Below, one piece after another: positions 11,180-23,170 of a stretch of 64,000 bases of DNA. Source of the stretch: Aralia elata (lineage: Eukaryota; Streptophyta; Magnoliopsida; Apiales; Araliaceae). The DNA lies in assembly GCA_034770075.1 (NCBI GenBank), contig CM068385.1:46274721-46338720 (forward strand), read 5' to 3'. Position 1 is the first letter of the stretch; each line of letters begins with the position of its first letter. Made by a program: the position numbers and the translations under genes. The notes beneath the pieces are model-generated. The model did no database searches and had not been told where the DNA came from. It saw only the letters and a program-made list of their open reading frames with translations.

Positions 11180-12766
11180 TTAAGGCTTCGGGTTCTGTTG
11201 AGTGTTACTATTGGTCATCGTTCTTCCCGAAGCCCCTCGACCCGCAACGAACTGAACCAACTCCCCGTTTTGCACATTCTTCTCAATTAATTGTTTCAGA
11301 TTTCTGTAATCCTCAGTGGAGTGTCCAGTAGCTTGATGATAGTCACAATACTTATTCTGATTTCCCCGATATCGATGGGCAGGGTTCGGACATGCTTCAA
11401 AATATGGCTTGTTCCTCATATGTTCTAAAACCATTGCACGATCTGCATTAAGAGGGGTATATACCTTGTTGATCTTTCTGTTCGGGAAGGGTGGGCGTCC
11501 CCCTCCCAAACCCCCATTAAAATTCTTTTTGGGTTGGTCGTCCGTTCTGTTATTGTTGTCTCCCCTGGGATAATTATTCCGATCCCGATCTCTCGACTTT
11601 TCTGCAGCGTTGGGCTTAAGACTGCTCATGGCCTCTTTGATTGCAATAAACTTTTCTGCTCTGTCATAAGCCTCAGCCAAATCCTTTGGGGCATCAAAAA
11701 TCATGTCCTTCACTAGTTTCTTTGATTTCACTACATTCAACCCGGTGGTGAAGTATCCAAGGGCCTGAGTACCATTTAAATCTGTCACAACTCTGACCGC
11801 CTCTCTGAACCGTTTCACATACTGGCCCAACGTCTCGTTCGAGTACTGCTAAATTTGCATTAACGAAGCCGTTGGCTTTTTCCTCCTCTTATTACTCCTG
11901 AACCGACCGTGAAACCGGTCATAAAGATCTTTCCATGAAGAAATAGAATTCGGGGTCAAAGATGCCATCCACTGCCGAGCCTCCTTCCTCAAAGTTGTAA
12001 TAAACATCTGGCACTTGGCAGCATCAGAGTAATCATAATAATTCATCAGCCGGTCATATGCTCGGTTGTGATCAAACGGGTCTCCCGTGCCATCGTAATT
12101 CTCCATGTGCGGAACCTTTTTATTAAGGTCGGCCCGAACCTGATCAATTTCTGGGGAGAATTGTGAGGTTAAACTTATCGATGCCTCCTTCCCCTGGTTA
12201 ACCGTTGCGACCACCCTCTCCCGCTCTACAACCCTCCAAGCTAAAGCCTTGGGATCTCCTGTTTGAGGGAACGACTCAAGCCTATCCCCGTCCATTCGGG
12301 AGAGTGCCGTTGGAATTTCTATTCGTAGAGACGAATCATGCCTATCCCCGACCTGATCCGGAGAGACCCTCCGCCTTCTCCGTTCGGATCTTCTCCTACT
12401 TTCACTGCTTACCTCCTATGAGCGGCTCCGATGCCTGCTCCTATCAAGGGATCGACTTCGTTGCCTGATCCTTCTTTCCCGAGAATGACTCCTGAGCCTG
12501 CTCTTCTCATGCCGAGAACTGTCCGAATGGTAGGTCATAGATCGGTCCTCTGGCGAAACTTCCCGACGCCGATGATGATTGGAGGAAACTTCTTCTCCAT
12601 CTAACAGAATCGCTAACTTCTTATCCAACTCTTTCTGCTGAAGGCGTATGGCTTCTACGGCGTCTTTTCCTCGTTGTATCCTTATAGCTAGTATGGTCTC
12701 CCTTTCATCACGACTTTGACCCGACCTAGAATTCTATTCTTCGGCACGACTATTATAACCCGGCAT
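11180..12766 (-). pseudogene. D gag with RS-rich N terminus
   Basis: From the likely start MPGYNSRAEE at 12766 leftward: a Gln/Lys helical segment, an Arg-Ser-rich stretch (RSHSRERRIRQRSRS and onward, about 12420-12520), the capsid core (YDGTGDPFDHNRAYDRLMNYY, then RQWMASLTPNSISSW, then LGQYVKRFREAV), and a C-terminal zinc-like motif (CDYHQATGHSTEDYRNL). Gag packages the RNA. Stops occur near 12735, 12415 and 11848, so it is inactivated. The RS repeats resemble SR splicing-factor tails. Confidence 0.85.
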
Positions 12767-13034
12767 CTTTTGAGTGGTTGAAAATAATTTTCTCTTTACG
12801 ATCGTCGTGCGAGGATCGGTTGGGCCCACTAAATGACTTTGGGGGCTCAACCTGTCTGAAATACTCCTTGACGGCCCCAGCCTATCTTTGACCGAGCCTC
12901 TAGGTTAAGAAATACCAGTCGTAGATTCACCATGTGCTGACACTGTGTTTCCCTCTTGACACCATTATTTGTGATCAGAAAATATTGAGTGATTGAAAAT
13001 TATCTAACACTAAATGCCCTCATTCTAGCGCCGA
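12767..13034 (-). other. D 5' leader and primer-binding region
   Basis: Untranslated leader between gag and the 5' LTR. Immediately inside the LTR the minus strand reads TCGGCGCTAGAATGAGG, the position of the primer-binding site. It is not the initiator-Met type; the tRNA was not identified. Confidence 0.5.
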
Positions 13035-13521
13035 TGTTAACGCCAAGATTCGTCCACATGCCCAATCACCAAACTGCGTGTCCAATCCTGCACAGAAATG
13101 AGACTACACTCAGAGAGTTGACGGCTTTCGCCGTCAGGGGATAGCTCCGGTGTGAGAATAAGTACATACTGAATAAAGTTGAACAATGGAGGCTTAATGC
13201 TTTAGTGTTGAAAAAGATGATTACTTGTGAATTAATGTTTAGCCTTGTATTTATAATGATCACACCATCTAGTCCATGCCCGTCCCCGTATGGAAATAGA
13301 ACTCGTCATTAGGTTAGTTACCTTACTGGAATTAAACTCAATCTCCTTAAAGGAAGAAAGTCGAATTATATCCTGACACTTTCCTTAGGAGTTGGAACTT
13401 AACTTTAATTAGGATTCCCTAATATTCTCCCACCAACTAAACAGATTCCTACATGGGATCATTCCTCCACGTGGACTATGGTCCACCATATCCATCGGGC
13501 CCAAGTAAACACATCCCAACA
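13035..13521 (-). mobile_element. 5' LTR of element D, 487 bp
   Basis: Plus strand begins TGTTAACGCC and ends ATCCCAACA. On the sense strand it starts TGTTGGGATG. It contains a TATA box (complement of 13248-13255). A short LTR of this size is compatible with Tat elements. Confidence 0.75.
13248..13255 (-). promoter_or_regulatory. Probable TATA box in 5' LTR of D
   Basis: TATAAATA on the minus strand inside the 487-bp LTR, with the transcript start expected about 30 bp further left. Confidence 0.5.
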
Positions 13522-13526
13522 GTGGG

Positions 13527-14260
13527 TTAACCCCAATACTGCTTTCTAATTGTGGAGATGGGGCATATGTTGATTTTGGGGACACAAATGGATCATCTTA
13601 TTTGTGGTTTTTTGTTCTATTTTTTCACTGTAATCATTGAATTTGGAGAAGCCTCTTCATCTATTTTGATATTCGACCCAAATTACAAACAACTAAATGA
13701 AGGTCCGATGGAGTATGGGCTCAATTTTAACAAAGAGGAAGACCTTCTGCGATTACATCCTATTGGAAGACCTTTACTTTAAAATCAAATTAACTAACTC
13801 TATCAAGGTTTGGAAAAAAGAATGAAAGCAATGGATTTTGGTGTGGTTTATTTGAGTTAATGGCGAACGATAGAGTAAGAAAATGAGTTGGAGGAGGATG
13901 GAGAGAGAGATAGAGGGAAAGAGAGAGTGCAATTGGGTATTGTATTGAGGGCAATTAGTCACAATGTGAATTAGTTTAGTGAGAAGATGTGTCCCACTGC
14001 GGAAATAACAAATTGTCCTGCAAAAATATCAATTTCCTTTTTGAATCTTTGTGGCAAACACAACATAAACAATCACATTGGGTCGAGCACATTAATCCCC
14101 ATCAACAAAATTCCATGCGAGTCGAACAAAAGACTGAGCGAGAAGAGAAAGAATATTTATAGCAAATACAGAGAAGTAGATAATTTGTTTGTTCCGCACA
14201 TTTTTATTTTATTTTATTTATTTATTTTTTGTTTTTAAAACTACAGCAGTATCAGTGTTT
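13527..14260. other. Host sequence between elements D and B
   Basis: Not recognised as a transposon. It is the pre-insertion neighbour of 51807 onward, so part of it was probably the promoter-proximal or upstream region of the MACPF gene. It includes purine-rich GAGAGAGA runs (about 13903-13930) and a T-rich stretch at its right end. No convincing gene was seen; a 76-codon ORF at 13552 has no recognisable domain. Confidence 0.6.
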
Positions 14261-14265
14261 TGACT

Positions 14266-15597
14266 TGTTGAAATTTTTTTCCGAAAATAGGTTTTAAAAA
14301 AAAAAACCAAGATCGTCTTTATGGTTTTATATGAAACAACAAATACATATAATCCATGTATCAAAAGTACGAATTCGTTACCTAGTGCTTGGTTGGATTA
14401 GCACGTTTTAATATCCGTACAATCTCTTGTATCCTCAAGATCTTCCTTCCTATGACCTTATGCTGAACCTTGAGTGTGGTCTCCAAATTCCCTTTCTGAA
14501 AAACCCTAACTTTGTTTTTCTTAGGCTGAAAAGAGAGAATACGAATTTTGTGTTTTTCTTCTAATGAAAAAAGTACTCAATTCGTTTCTGATCAATGATA
14601 TATATAATAACATTGATCTTTATCATCTCTTATGGATCTGGTCCATATCAGGCTAGGAAGGGGATCCTAAGGGATTCCTTTTCTGACTCCAATATTTATC
14701 TAGATATTATTATCCAATAATAATATTCAAAATAAATATTAATTATAATTAATTCCACTAAATAATTGTAATTGCACTTCAGTCCAGGAATTAATTAAAT
14801 AAACCTTTTACTAATAAACTGTAAATATTTCCTCTATAAATGTACATAAATATTTCAGAATCAATTAATATAATTCCGATACATTTAAACTAATTTCATA
14901 AGTCCACAATTTATCTCTATTTGATCATAAATTGATTTAATAATTAAATCAATCCTTTTAATAATAAATATTAAAAGACTCGGCCAAGATTCTATGATCA
15001 ATGATAAATTATCTTATGAAAAATCTTATAGATATTTTGACAATAATAATGTTCCTAATATTAATTAAATATATTAATCAACATTCCGAGGTATTAATTA
15101 ATACGATGTAATCTCACTCATTGGAACATCAAATTAATATATATAACAATATTAAGTCCATTATTATTTCAAAATTAAGAAATTTTACAAATTAGTATTT
15201 ATGTGAAAATATTTTATAAATAAAATATTGTCACATGATCCGTTTAATGCATACCGTTAATGCACTAGTACTTTAACTAGAAGTCCAACTTCTATGATCA
15301 AGATAAATCATCTCTGTTAAAGCACTATAACCTACAAGATAATATCTCCAAATTATCCTAGGTTATAAACCATTATTTCTTTATTTATATATTACATATG
15401 ATTTATATCTTCTGTGTATAACATTTATTTATACACATAAACCATAACATATATAATATGGAGATATATATAAACAAACTAAATGATCATTTAATGAATG
15501 ATGAATGATGTACTTTTATTAATAAATCAATGTCCAACACAAATAAATAAACATTAAATAAATAGATAAATAGGATTTTTATAGCAAAAATCCAGCA
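14266..15597 (-). mobile_element. 3' LTR of element B, 1332 bp (uninterrupted)
   Basis: Begins TGTTGAAATT, ends AAATCCAGCA, and is followed inside by the polypurine tract. It aligns along its whole length with the 5' LTR outside the Helitron, and preserves the empty Helitron site GATACA/TTTAAAC near 14880-14890. Confidence 0.9.
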
Positions 15598-15607
15598 ATC
15601 TCCCACT
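15598..15607 (-). promoter_or_regulatory. Polypurine tract of element B
   Basis: AGTGGGAGAT on the minus strand abutting the 3' LTR: the plus-strand primer used in reverse transcription. Confidence 0.8.
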
Positions 15608-15612
15608 AGCTA

Positions 15613-17225
15613 TTAAATCCTATTTGGCATGAATTTAATACCGATTGTATCACAATGAGATTCAAAAACTTTAGCAGGCAATGTTTTTGTGAATGGATCT
15701 GCTAGATTTTCAACTCCTGGAATCTCGCATACTTTCATATCTCCTTTGTTCACATACTCTCGTATGATATGGTACTTGCGCTCAATGTGCTTCGATTTCT
15801 TATGGTCTCTAGGATCCTTTGATTGTGCTACTGCCCCAGTATTATCACAATATATAACCATGGGACTAGCAGCTGACGGTACTACTTCAAGTTCCATTAA
15901 AAACTTTCGAAACCAAATAGCTTCCTTGGAAGACTCTGAGGCTGCAACATACTCTGCTTCCATAGTGGAATCAGCAATACATCCTTGCTTAACACTCCTC
16001 CAACTAATAGCTCCATCACCTAAAGTGAATACATTCCCAGAAGTTAACTTTCTTGTATCTTTATCACCCATAAAGTTTGAATCAGAATAACCAATAGGAA
16101 CTAGATCATCACTGTGATAGACAAGCATATAATCTCTCGTTCTCCGAAGATATTTGAGTATATGCTTAACTGCTGACCAGTGCCCAGGTCCTAGATTAGA
16201 CTGGTATCTGCTAACCATTCTTACTGCATAACAGATATCTGGTCTAGTACATAACATAGCATACATTAAGCTTCCTACAGCTGATGTATAAGGAATAGCT
16301 TTCATGCGCTCTTTCTCAGATTCTGTCGTAGGACAATGAATTGAAAAAAGAGGAACTCCATGTCTAAAAGGAAGTAGTCCCTTTTTGGAATCTTGCATAG
16401 CATACTTAACCAAAATTTTATCTATATATGCAGCTTGGGAAAGGCACAACACTTTTTTCTGACGATCCCGGATAACCTGGATCCCAAGAATGTATTTGGC
16501 TTCTCCTAAATCTTTCATGTCAAAATGATTAGATAGCCAAACTTTAACCTGAGATAACATTCCTATGTCATTTCCAATCAATAGAATGTCATCTACATAT
16601 AAAACCAAGAATACCACCAATTTTCCTTCACTTCTTTCATAAACACATGGCTCTTCAGGATTTTGTTCAAATCCAAGTGATTGGATTACGTGATCAAATC
16701 TGACATTCCATGATCTCGATGCTTGTTTAAGCCCATAAATAGATTTATGTAGCTTACAAACCATTCCTTCTTGGCCTTTAGCCATGAAACCATCTGGTTG
16801 AGACATATATATGTCTTCCTCAAGATAGCCATTAAGAAAAGCTGTCTTGACATCCATTTGTCATATCTCGTAGTCAAGATGTGCAACAATAGATAAGAGA
16901 ATTCTGATGGATTTAAGCTTTGCCACCGGCGAAAAGGTATCCTCGAAGTCAATGCCTTCTTTTTGATTATATCCTTTCGCAATAAGCCTAACTTTATAGG
17001 TTTGAACCTTTCCATCCACCCCTCTCTTTTTCTTGTAGATCCATTTGTACCCAATAAGTTTTACTCCATTAGGCGCATCCACAAGTTCCCAGACTTTATT
17101 GGAATACATGGACTCCATTTCTTGTTTCATTGCTTCTTACCATAGATTAGCATCTTCATCAGCAAGTGCCTCACTATAGTTCCTAGGATCTGAATCTAGA
17201 TCATCTGATACAATCTTAGTTGACT
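15613..17225 (-). pseudogene. B reverse transcriptase and RNase H
   Basis: From 17225 leftward: NKVWELVDAPNGVKLIGYKW, then DFEDTFSPVAKLKSIRILL, a stop where the family has Trp before QMDVKTAFLNG (16858), then the catalytic LVLYVDDILLIGND, RNase H motifs (GYSDSNFMGDKDTRKLTSG, then STMEAEYVAASESSKEAIW), and the C terminus DPFTKTLPAKVFESH with FMPNRI. The stop after ANLW (near 17141) and the one at 16858 disable it. The remaining upstream pol lies at 19348-20836, separated by solo LTR G. Confidence 0.92.
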
Positions 17226-17230
17226 CTCCC

Positions 17231-19347
17231 TGTCGACGTCGGTTTTTCGTCCTTTCCAATTTTAGCCTCTTGATTGAATGATTTTTTGGAAAAGGTCAGC
17301 ATTAATGTCGACGGGGTTTTGAAAGATCATTTTTTATGATGAGCCAATTAACCAGAGTCGCCAGTTGGTATATTTGAAATGGATGTACCAACTCATCCGA
17401 GTTTCATTTTTTAAATCGCTGGCTCATGTGTGACTCCGAATTAATTGGTCAGCGAATCGAGATTCATAGAGTTCAGGGGCTTTCTTAAGCGAGGGGAAGG
17501 TGTTAGGCACCCCCCGACTTCCGTGAAACACGGTTACCGCAATCTTGATGCTTTCCTATCCTTTAATTCATGAAATGTGTATGTATGTGTGCGCGTGTGT
17601 GTGTGTGTGTCTATGTGAATGTTGTGGTGAGTTTTGTATGAAAGAATTATTTGGATTTTTAGGGAAAGTCGTGCTTTAATTTGAGGACGCTTTGGAATGT
17701 TTTTTCGTTATACACGAGAAAGCTTTATGAGAAAGGTATGATTTTAATTGTCAAAACTGCAAGGTTTTCATTAGGTGTTGTTTTGGCAAAACAAGAATTT
17801 TTAAACCTTCGTCAAAATAGGAATCGAGATCTATACGTTGCTTTCACAGAATGACGGCAATTTCTAGGATCTCTTTAACCCTATGCACAACGGTTTAATA
17901 AAACGTCATTTATTTATAAAATCATTTTGTGTGATGTTTTGGAAAACGATTTTTCTTTGCCTTCTCGTTAAAGAGGAATCAACATTCATTTGCACTTTCA
18001 ACTTTTACGCCTCGTGATGCTAATAACCTAATTTGATTAATTTTATGAAAATCTCATCATTTAACTTTGAAATCAATTTCGTGTCATAAATCAAATCAAG
18101 CATTAAAATGCGTTGGGGCTATTCATGGGCATGTAAGCCATCAAAATAACCCCAAACGCCCACGATCACATGTTTCACTATTTCGGGGGCCTTAAACCCG
18201 ATTTTCAACTTGGTATCATTTTAAGGCCCGACGATTACAATTTACAATAAAGGATTACATACATCAACATTGTCCATCATCGGATTTGGACCACGGGGTC
18301 GCGTTCCTAGGCTCACATCCACAATTTATACACACCTACGGAATGGATACTACAAAAATTAAACAAGCTACAATCGCCAAATGGATATCATCGGGCCATT
18401 AGGAAGAATTTCGTTCCATTTGGAACCCTCACTAATAGTCCTCAATCCATGGATCCACAACAATATGCAAGAAAACTACATTTCACATAACCCAATGGAC
18501 AAGAAGATTAACAAAATGATATGCAAAAATTGCTATAGAAATGGTCTTTTCATCTTGCAAATATCACCAAGATGTGTGCAAATTTGAGTATATCAATAGA
18601 GTAGAAATTATCTTGGATATAATCTCACAAAAGAAGTATAAATCCTCTCTTTTTTCTCTCTTTTCTCTCTTATTTTGTTGCAAATTTTTGCTATTTTTCT
18701 CCCGATTTTCGAGCTGCTGCTGTGCTGTTTTTCTTCTTCTCCGCCTCCTCCTCTCTTTGCTGCTGCTGCCCTCTCTGGATGAAATGAAGAAACTGAGCTG
18801 AAATAGGCTGCCTTAGGGCAGCCGCAGATTGATCCGCGGCTGGCCGCAGATTGATCCGCGGCTGGCCGCAGATTGATCCGCGGCTGGCCGCAGATTGATC
18901 CGCGGCTGGCCGCAGATTGATCCGCGGCTGGCCGCAGATTGATCCGCGGCTGGCCTCGGTTTCTCCGCGCCCGCCGCGCACCCGCGCAATTAGCTGGTTT
19001 CCTGGTTTTGAGTCCCGTGCGCACCATTTGGCCGCAGATCAATTCGCGGCTGGCTGGCTTGACTTTCTCGACTTTCGTGCTACACCTCGATTCTCGTGTC
19101 GTGACGTCGGTTTTCGCCGACAGGCTTGTATTTTGCAGTCCGGGAGTCACTGGGAGACGTGCCACAGCATTCGGGCATGCTCACTTCGGACGGCCCTGCT
19201 GTCATGTCGGTTTTGATTTGCAAATCGTTGCGGTGGCGTCGAGTGTTCGTACTTGCGCCCATCCTTCGCTCTCGTAGGCCGGCTCAATGGACGAATTTGT
19301 CCTCCTGTCAGGGTTAGTATACGAAGTGCAAAATTTGGGTGTCTACA
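17231..19347. mobile_element. Solo LTR G, 2117 bp
   Basis: Begins TGTCGACGTCGG, ends TTTGGGTGTCTACA, and is flanked by CTCCC at 17226-17230 and 19348-19352. It interrupts B pol between integrase and RT. It contains a (GT)n run near 17587-17610 and the six-fold 22-bp GC-rich array at 18821. No gag or pol remains. It is likely Ty3/gypsy from its size and ends, but the lineage and orientation are not fixed. Overlapping ORFs at 18608-19541 come from the repeat and are not credible proteins. Confidence 0.88.
18821..18952. repeat. Six tandem copies of a 22-bp near-palindromic unit
   Basis: Unit GCCGCAGATTGATCCGCGGCTG, starting at 18821, 18843, 18865, 18887, 18909 and 18931 with no visible differences, plus a diverged relic near 19030. 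Its core CCGCAGATTGATCCGCGG is close to its own reverse complement. Confidence 0.95.
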
Positions 19348-20836
19348 CTCCCAAAAGAGTAAGTCTTTGTGTGGGTCTAGAAATCCTCCCACTACGACGA
19401 GGCTCTCCCGAGTTAGAAGATTCAGGTATTGTTACTTGTGGTGTAATTACTTGTTTATCAGGTTTTGGTGATTGCGGTAAAAGATCTTTAAACATTTCCT
19501 CTAAGACAATTCTACTACTAGACTTGTGTTCCATCATATAATCCTCTTCCAAAAAAATTGCATTTGCACTCACAAATACCTTTTGATTTTCGGGACTATA
19601 AAACAGTCCACCCCTTGTCTCTTTTGGATACTCTGCAAACAAACATACTTCTGATCTTGTTCCTAACTTATCTAAATCTGTCTTCCCTTTTCGCACATGT
19701 TCAGGGCAACCCCATATATGAATGTGTTTCAAGCTAGGCTTGCGCCCTGACCACAATTCTAATGGTGTTTTTGGAACTGATTTAGATGGAACAATATTCA
19801 ATAAGTATATTGCCGATTGTAACGCATATCCCCAAAAAGATATAGGTAATGTAGAATAACTCATCATAGATCTAACCATATCTAAAAGAGTCCTGTTTCT
19901 TCTTTCCGCTACACCATTTTGCTGGGGAGTCCCTGGTGCAGACAACTGTGATACTATTCCATTCTCAGACATGTAATTCTTGAATTCTGTAAGAAGGTAT
20001 TCACCACCTCGATCAGATCGAAAGGTCTTTATGTATTTACCCGTTTGTTTTTCAACTTCAGCCCGAAACTCTTTGAATTTTTCAAAAACTTCAGACTTAT
20101 GATGCATTAGGTATACATAACCAAATCTTAAGTAATCATCAGTAAATGTGATGAAATACTCATAACCTCCTTTAGCTTTCGATGTCAATGGACCACATAC
20201 GTCAGTATGAACCAAATCTAACTTTTCTATAGCTCTATCACCTTTTGCTTTAAAAGGTCCTTTAGTCATTTTACCCTCTATACAGGATTCGTAGACTAGA
20301 TAAGAATTAATTTCAAGAAAACTTAAAGGTCCATCCTTTACCAGTCTTTTGATCCTATTTAGATTAATATGACCTAAACGTAAGTGCCATAAATAAGTTT
20401 TATTTGTTGAAGAAACTTTTCTTTTCTTAGATATGTTATTATCAATTTCAGTATTTTGCAGTGTTCTTGTAACAGGAGTGAGAATATATAAATTGTCCAA
20501 TAATGTACCATCACAAACAAAAGTAGAATTTTTCTTAATAACAACTTTATTATTAAAAACCACGAAGTACCCTTGCTTAAATAAACAAGAAACCGAAATT
20601 AAATTCCTACGAGCGTTCGGTACGTAAAGTACATTATTCAAATATAAACTCCTATCACTAGAAAACTGTAAATGAACTATTCCTACTGCTACTGCTGCAA
20701 CTGTTGCATCCGATGCTAATTGTAGATAAATTTCCCCTTCACTTAACTTTCTGGTCTCCTGGAACCCCTGCAAAGTAATGCAAACATGATTAGTGGCTCC
20801 GAAATCTACGCACCAGGATCCCGTAGAAACCGCCAA
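19348..20836 (-). pseudogene. B protease and integrase
   Basis: Almost 500 open codons. Protease motif SWCVDFGATNHVC lies near the N terminus; the usual copia active site is DTG or DSG, so Phe in the middle is unusual. Then the integrase zinc region (LWHLRLGHINLNRIKRL and a CIEGKMTKGPF segment), DDE residues in LVHTDVCGPL, FRSDRGGEYLL and NGVAERRNRTLLDM, and a linker rich in Pro/Ser (SGEPRRSGRISRPTQR). Its C-terminal continuation is at 17225. Confidence 0.9.
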
Positions 20837-20842
20837 TAAACA

Positions 20843-21277
20843 TTATTCTACTAGTAAAATTTGAAATTTACCCTTGTTTTTCACTTTCTCAAGGAATACT
20901 AAGCAATTGCGCTTCCAGTGTCCCTTTTCACCACAGTGAAAACACTTCCCTTTGGGCTTAACCTCACCTTGTCCCTGTTTCTTTCCAACTCCCCCAGTGC
21001 CAGAAAACTTTGCATTCTTTTTCTTTTTGTTTGGTTTCTTTTTCTTTCCCGCCTTAGCCTTAGCTACATTAGCCTTAGCTACATTAGCCTCAGCTACATG
21101 GATAACTGGCTTAGGTGCTAGAATACCTTGGGCCGATTGAAGGTGTTTCATTAACTCAGGGAGAGTATAATGAAACTGCCCCATATTGTAGTTAACCCTG
21201 AAATTTTTAAAAGTATCGGGCAACGACTGCAGCAACATGTCAATCTGTGTTTCCACATCGACATTTGCTCCGAGGAC
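20843..21277 (-). pseudogene. B gag, C-terminal part
   Basis: Contains TQIDMLLQSLPDTFKNFRVN, a Lys-rich stretch with AKANVAKAKAGKKKK repeats, and one CCHC zinc knuckle (CFHCGEKGHWKRNC). The N-terminal part of the same gene is at 42130-42565, displaced nearly 21 kb by insertion of element A at the AGGAC site. Confidence 0.88.
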
Positions 21278-23099
21278 TGTTAGGTTTGTATATAACGCGA
21301 GCATGCAATAAAATTACATAAATAGAGCGGAAGCGCGATAAAAACAGATTTTAAAATTTTATACAAACCATCACCAAGATCAATCTATGTGCTCAATTAA
21401 CTATATAAACGAAAGAGAAAGAGAATAAGAATTATACCCTCGTAGAACAAAGCTTCCTCGGGTACAAGTTCAACTCCTAGTCCTTCGTGTTCTCCTCGAA
21501 TGCTACGGTGTGATTCCTTCCTTTGATCAACGTTAGCCACCCAAGCGTTTGGCCTCTAGAGGTGATCCACCAAGGAAGAACAAGTATTCAAGAAGTTGGG
21601 TATTTGGCAAAACCCTAGTTTCTATCTCTATAGAAATTGTAAGTACTCTCCACAATCTAATGCAAGAGTGTGTAACCCTAATCTATGATAAGACCCCTCT
21701 TATTTATAGATGTAGGAATAACCCTTTCCCTAAACTATTTAGGATTAGGGTTTGTATTATAATTAAACTCCTTTAATTAATAATGCTCCTAATCCAATTA
21801 GGAATCCATGGGAGAGTACTTCTATTAATTAATTCTCAATCCCTATTAGGTATTAAATAATAGTAAAAGTAATAATAATAATAAGACTCCTCTTATTAAT
21901 TTATATTTAATATTTCCAAAATATTAAATAATAAATATTAAGCTATTTAATTTATTCTATCTCTATAGAGTAAATTAAATATACTTAACTTATTATTACA
22001 ATTATGCCATTTACTTCTTAAATAAATATTTTCCTTTTGCGGTGTGACCCTTTAGGTTCTCCATATTAAACCGGTTGTGAATAAATCAATTAGAACAATT
22101 CTAATCTTATTTAAATAAATAAATTAAACTATTTAATTCATTTAAATAAATAATATTTATTCTACAATAAGGGTAAGCCCCCTTAGCGATCAATGACTTT
22201 CCAGATAATATAGATTTCAACATTAATCACAAAAGAACCTTTGAGTAAATAGTTACCGTACAATTCAATCCTTCTACCATATAATGTCCCAATTAAATAT
22301 AAGACATGGATTTACTATCAAGTCTTATTTTATTTAATTATATGTATTTCGATTCCCAAATGCACAACTCTGATTAATGCAAATTAGAAACTCCTTTCTA
22401 ATTTCATTCTGCCTTGGCCAAGGACTACTGAGTTGTCATTTATCGAATCACATAGGACATTCACATCTTTTACTAGACGTGGTAGATTCTTTGTTGATCA
22501 TTCACCTATCTCCATGTACAACTTATTATACCCAATCATACCCTTTGATATACCCACAAGGTCTTAAGGGACATGTCAAAGTATAACTCATCATACACAA
22601 GATACTATGATGATCTCAAGTCCAAGGATCACTTGTACAACTATCACTATAGGAATTCCTATTGACAGGCGAGTAAAACTCCATTAGGTATTCCTTAGCG
22701 AGCCACGTTCAGTGAACTTATTCTCCAATAAGCACCTACATACTTGCTTTAGTGTCTCCACACAAATGATTATGAGATCAATCATCCTCTTCCTAAGAGC
22801 AAGCAACGTATGTACTAATCTATCCGGATTCACTAATCCCCAATTTAGTAATTCAACGATTAGGAACAATTTTAGTTTGTGTGCTATCTCGAATTTAGAT
22901 CTCATTAGTATGATCACCATCATGATTCTAAAAGCATTGCTCAAAACTATGGGTTTATCACATTTAATATAACAGCACTATGTAGATAATATAAAATGCC
23001 TTTTAAGAAAATCAATTCTTTTATTAATAAATGAATAAGATTACAAAGTATATGCTACATCATATCAAATATGATTGGCTTGTGTGCATACTACTTTCA
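21278..23099 (-). mobile_element. 3' LTR of element A, 1822 bp
   Basis: Begins TGTTAGGTTTG and ends CTACTTTCA on the plus strand. A minus-strand TATA box is the complement of 21702-21709. Confidence 0.93.
21702..21709 (-). promoter_or_regulatory. Probable TATA box in LTR of A
   Basis: CTATAAATAAG on the minus strand, conserved at the equivalent place in the other A-family LTRs (near 29180 and 43593). Confidence 0.5.
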
Positions 23100-23109
23100 A
23101 TCTCCCACT
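23100..23109 (-). promoter_or_regulatory. Polypurine tract of element A
   Basis: AGTGGGAGAT on the minus strand adjoining the 3' LTR; the same sequence as in element B. Confidence 0.8.
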
Positions 23110-23170
23110 TGCATTAAAGCCAATCGCCATGGTATCTAATACCCATCTTCTCTAAGTGACGATCAAACTG

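Larger units (their letters stand above)
1..13521 (-). mobile_element. Element D: Tat-type Ty3/gypsy retrotransposon, partial, degraded
   Basis: Minus-strand LTR retrotransposon whose 3' LTR lies left of the window. Reading right to left it has a 5' LTR (13035-13521), leader, gag (from 12766), aspartic protease, RT, RNase H-like region, a second RNase H-like domain and integrase ending near 1835. An antisense ORF lies beyond pol. Two RNase H-like regions plus an extra antisense ORF between pol and the 3' LTR is the known layout of the Tat lineage; assigning D there is inference from this order. Two solo LTRs (4835-8795 and 9095-10406) interrupt pol, and several in-frame stops show that it is dead. 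The five bases beyond the 5' LTR are GTGGG (13522-13526); the matching duplication would be outside the window. Confidence 0.85.

Noticed and set aside
13552..13782. 76-codon ORF in host sequence left of B
   Set aside because: No recognisable motif, no splice context and AT-rich composition; insufficient support for a gene.
18821..18952. CRISPR-like array
   Set aside because: The 22-bp units are directly abutting with no spacers and lie in a plant LTR.
18608..19541. Overlapping ORFs of 60-185 codons on both strands in LTR G
   Set aside because: They arise from the tandem repeat and lie inside a solo LTR with clear ends; translations are repeat artefacts.
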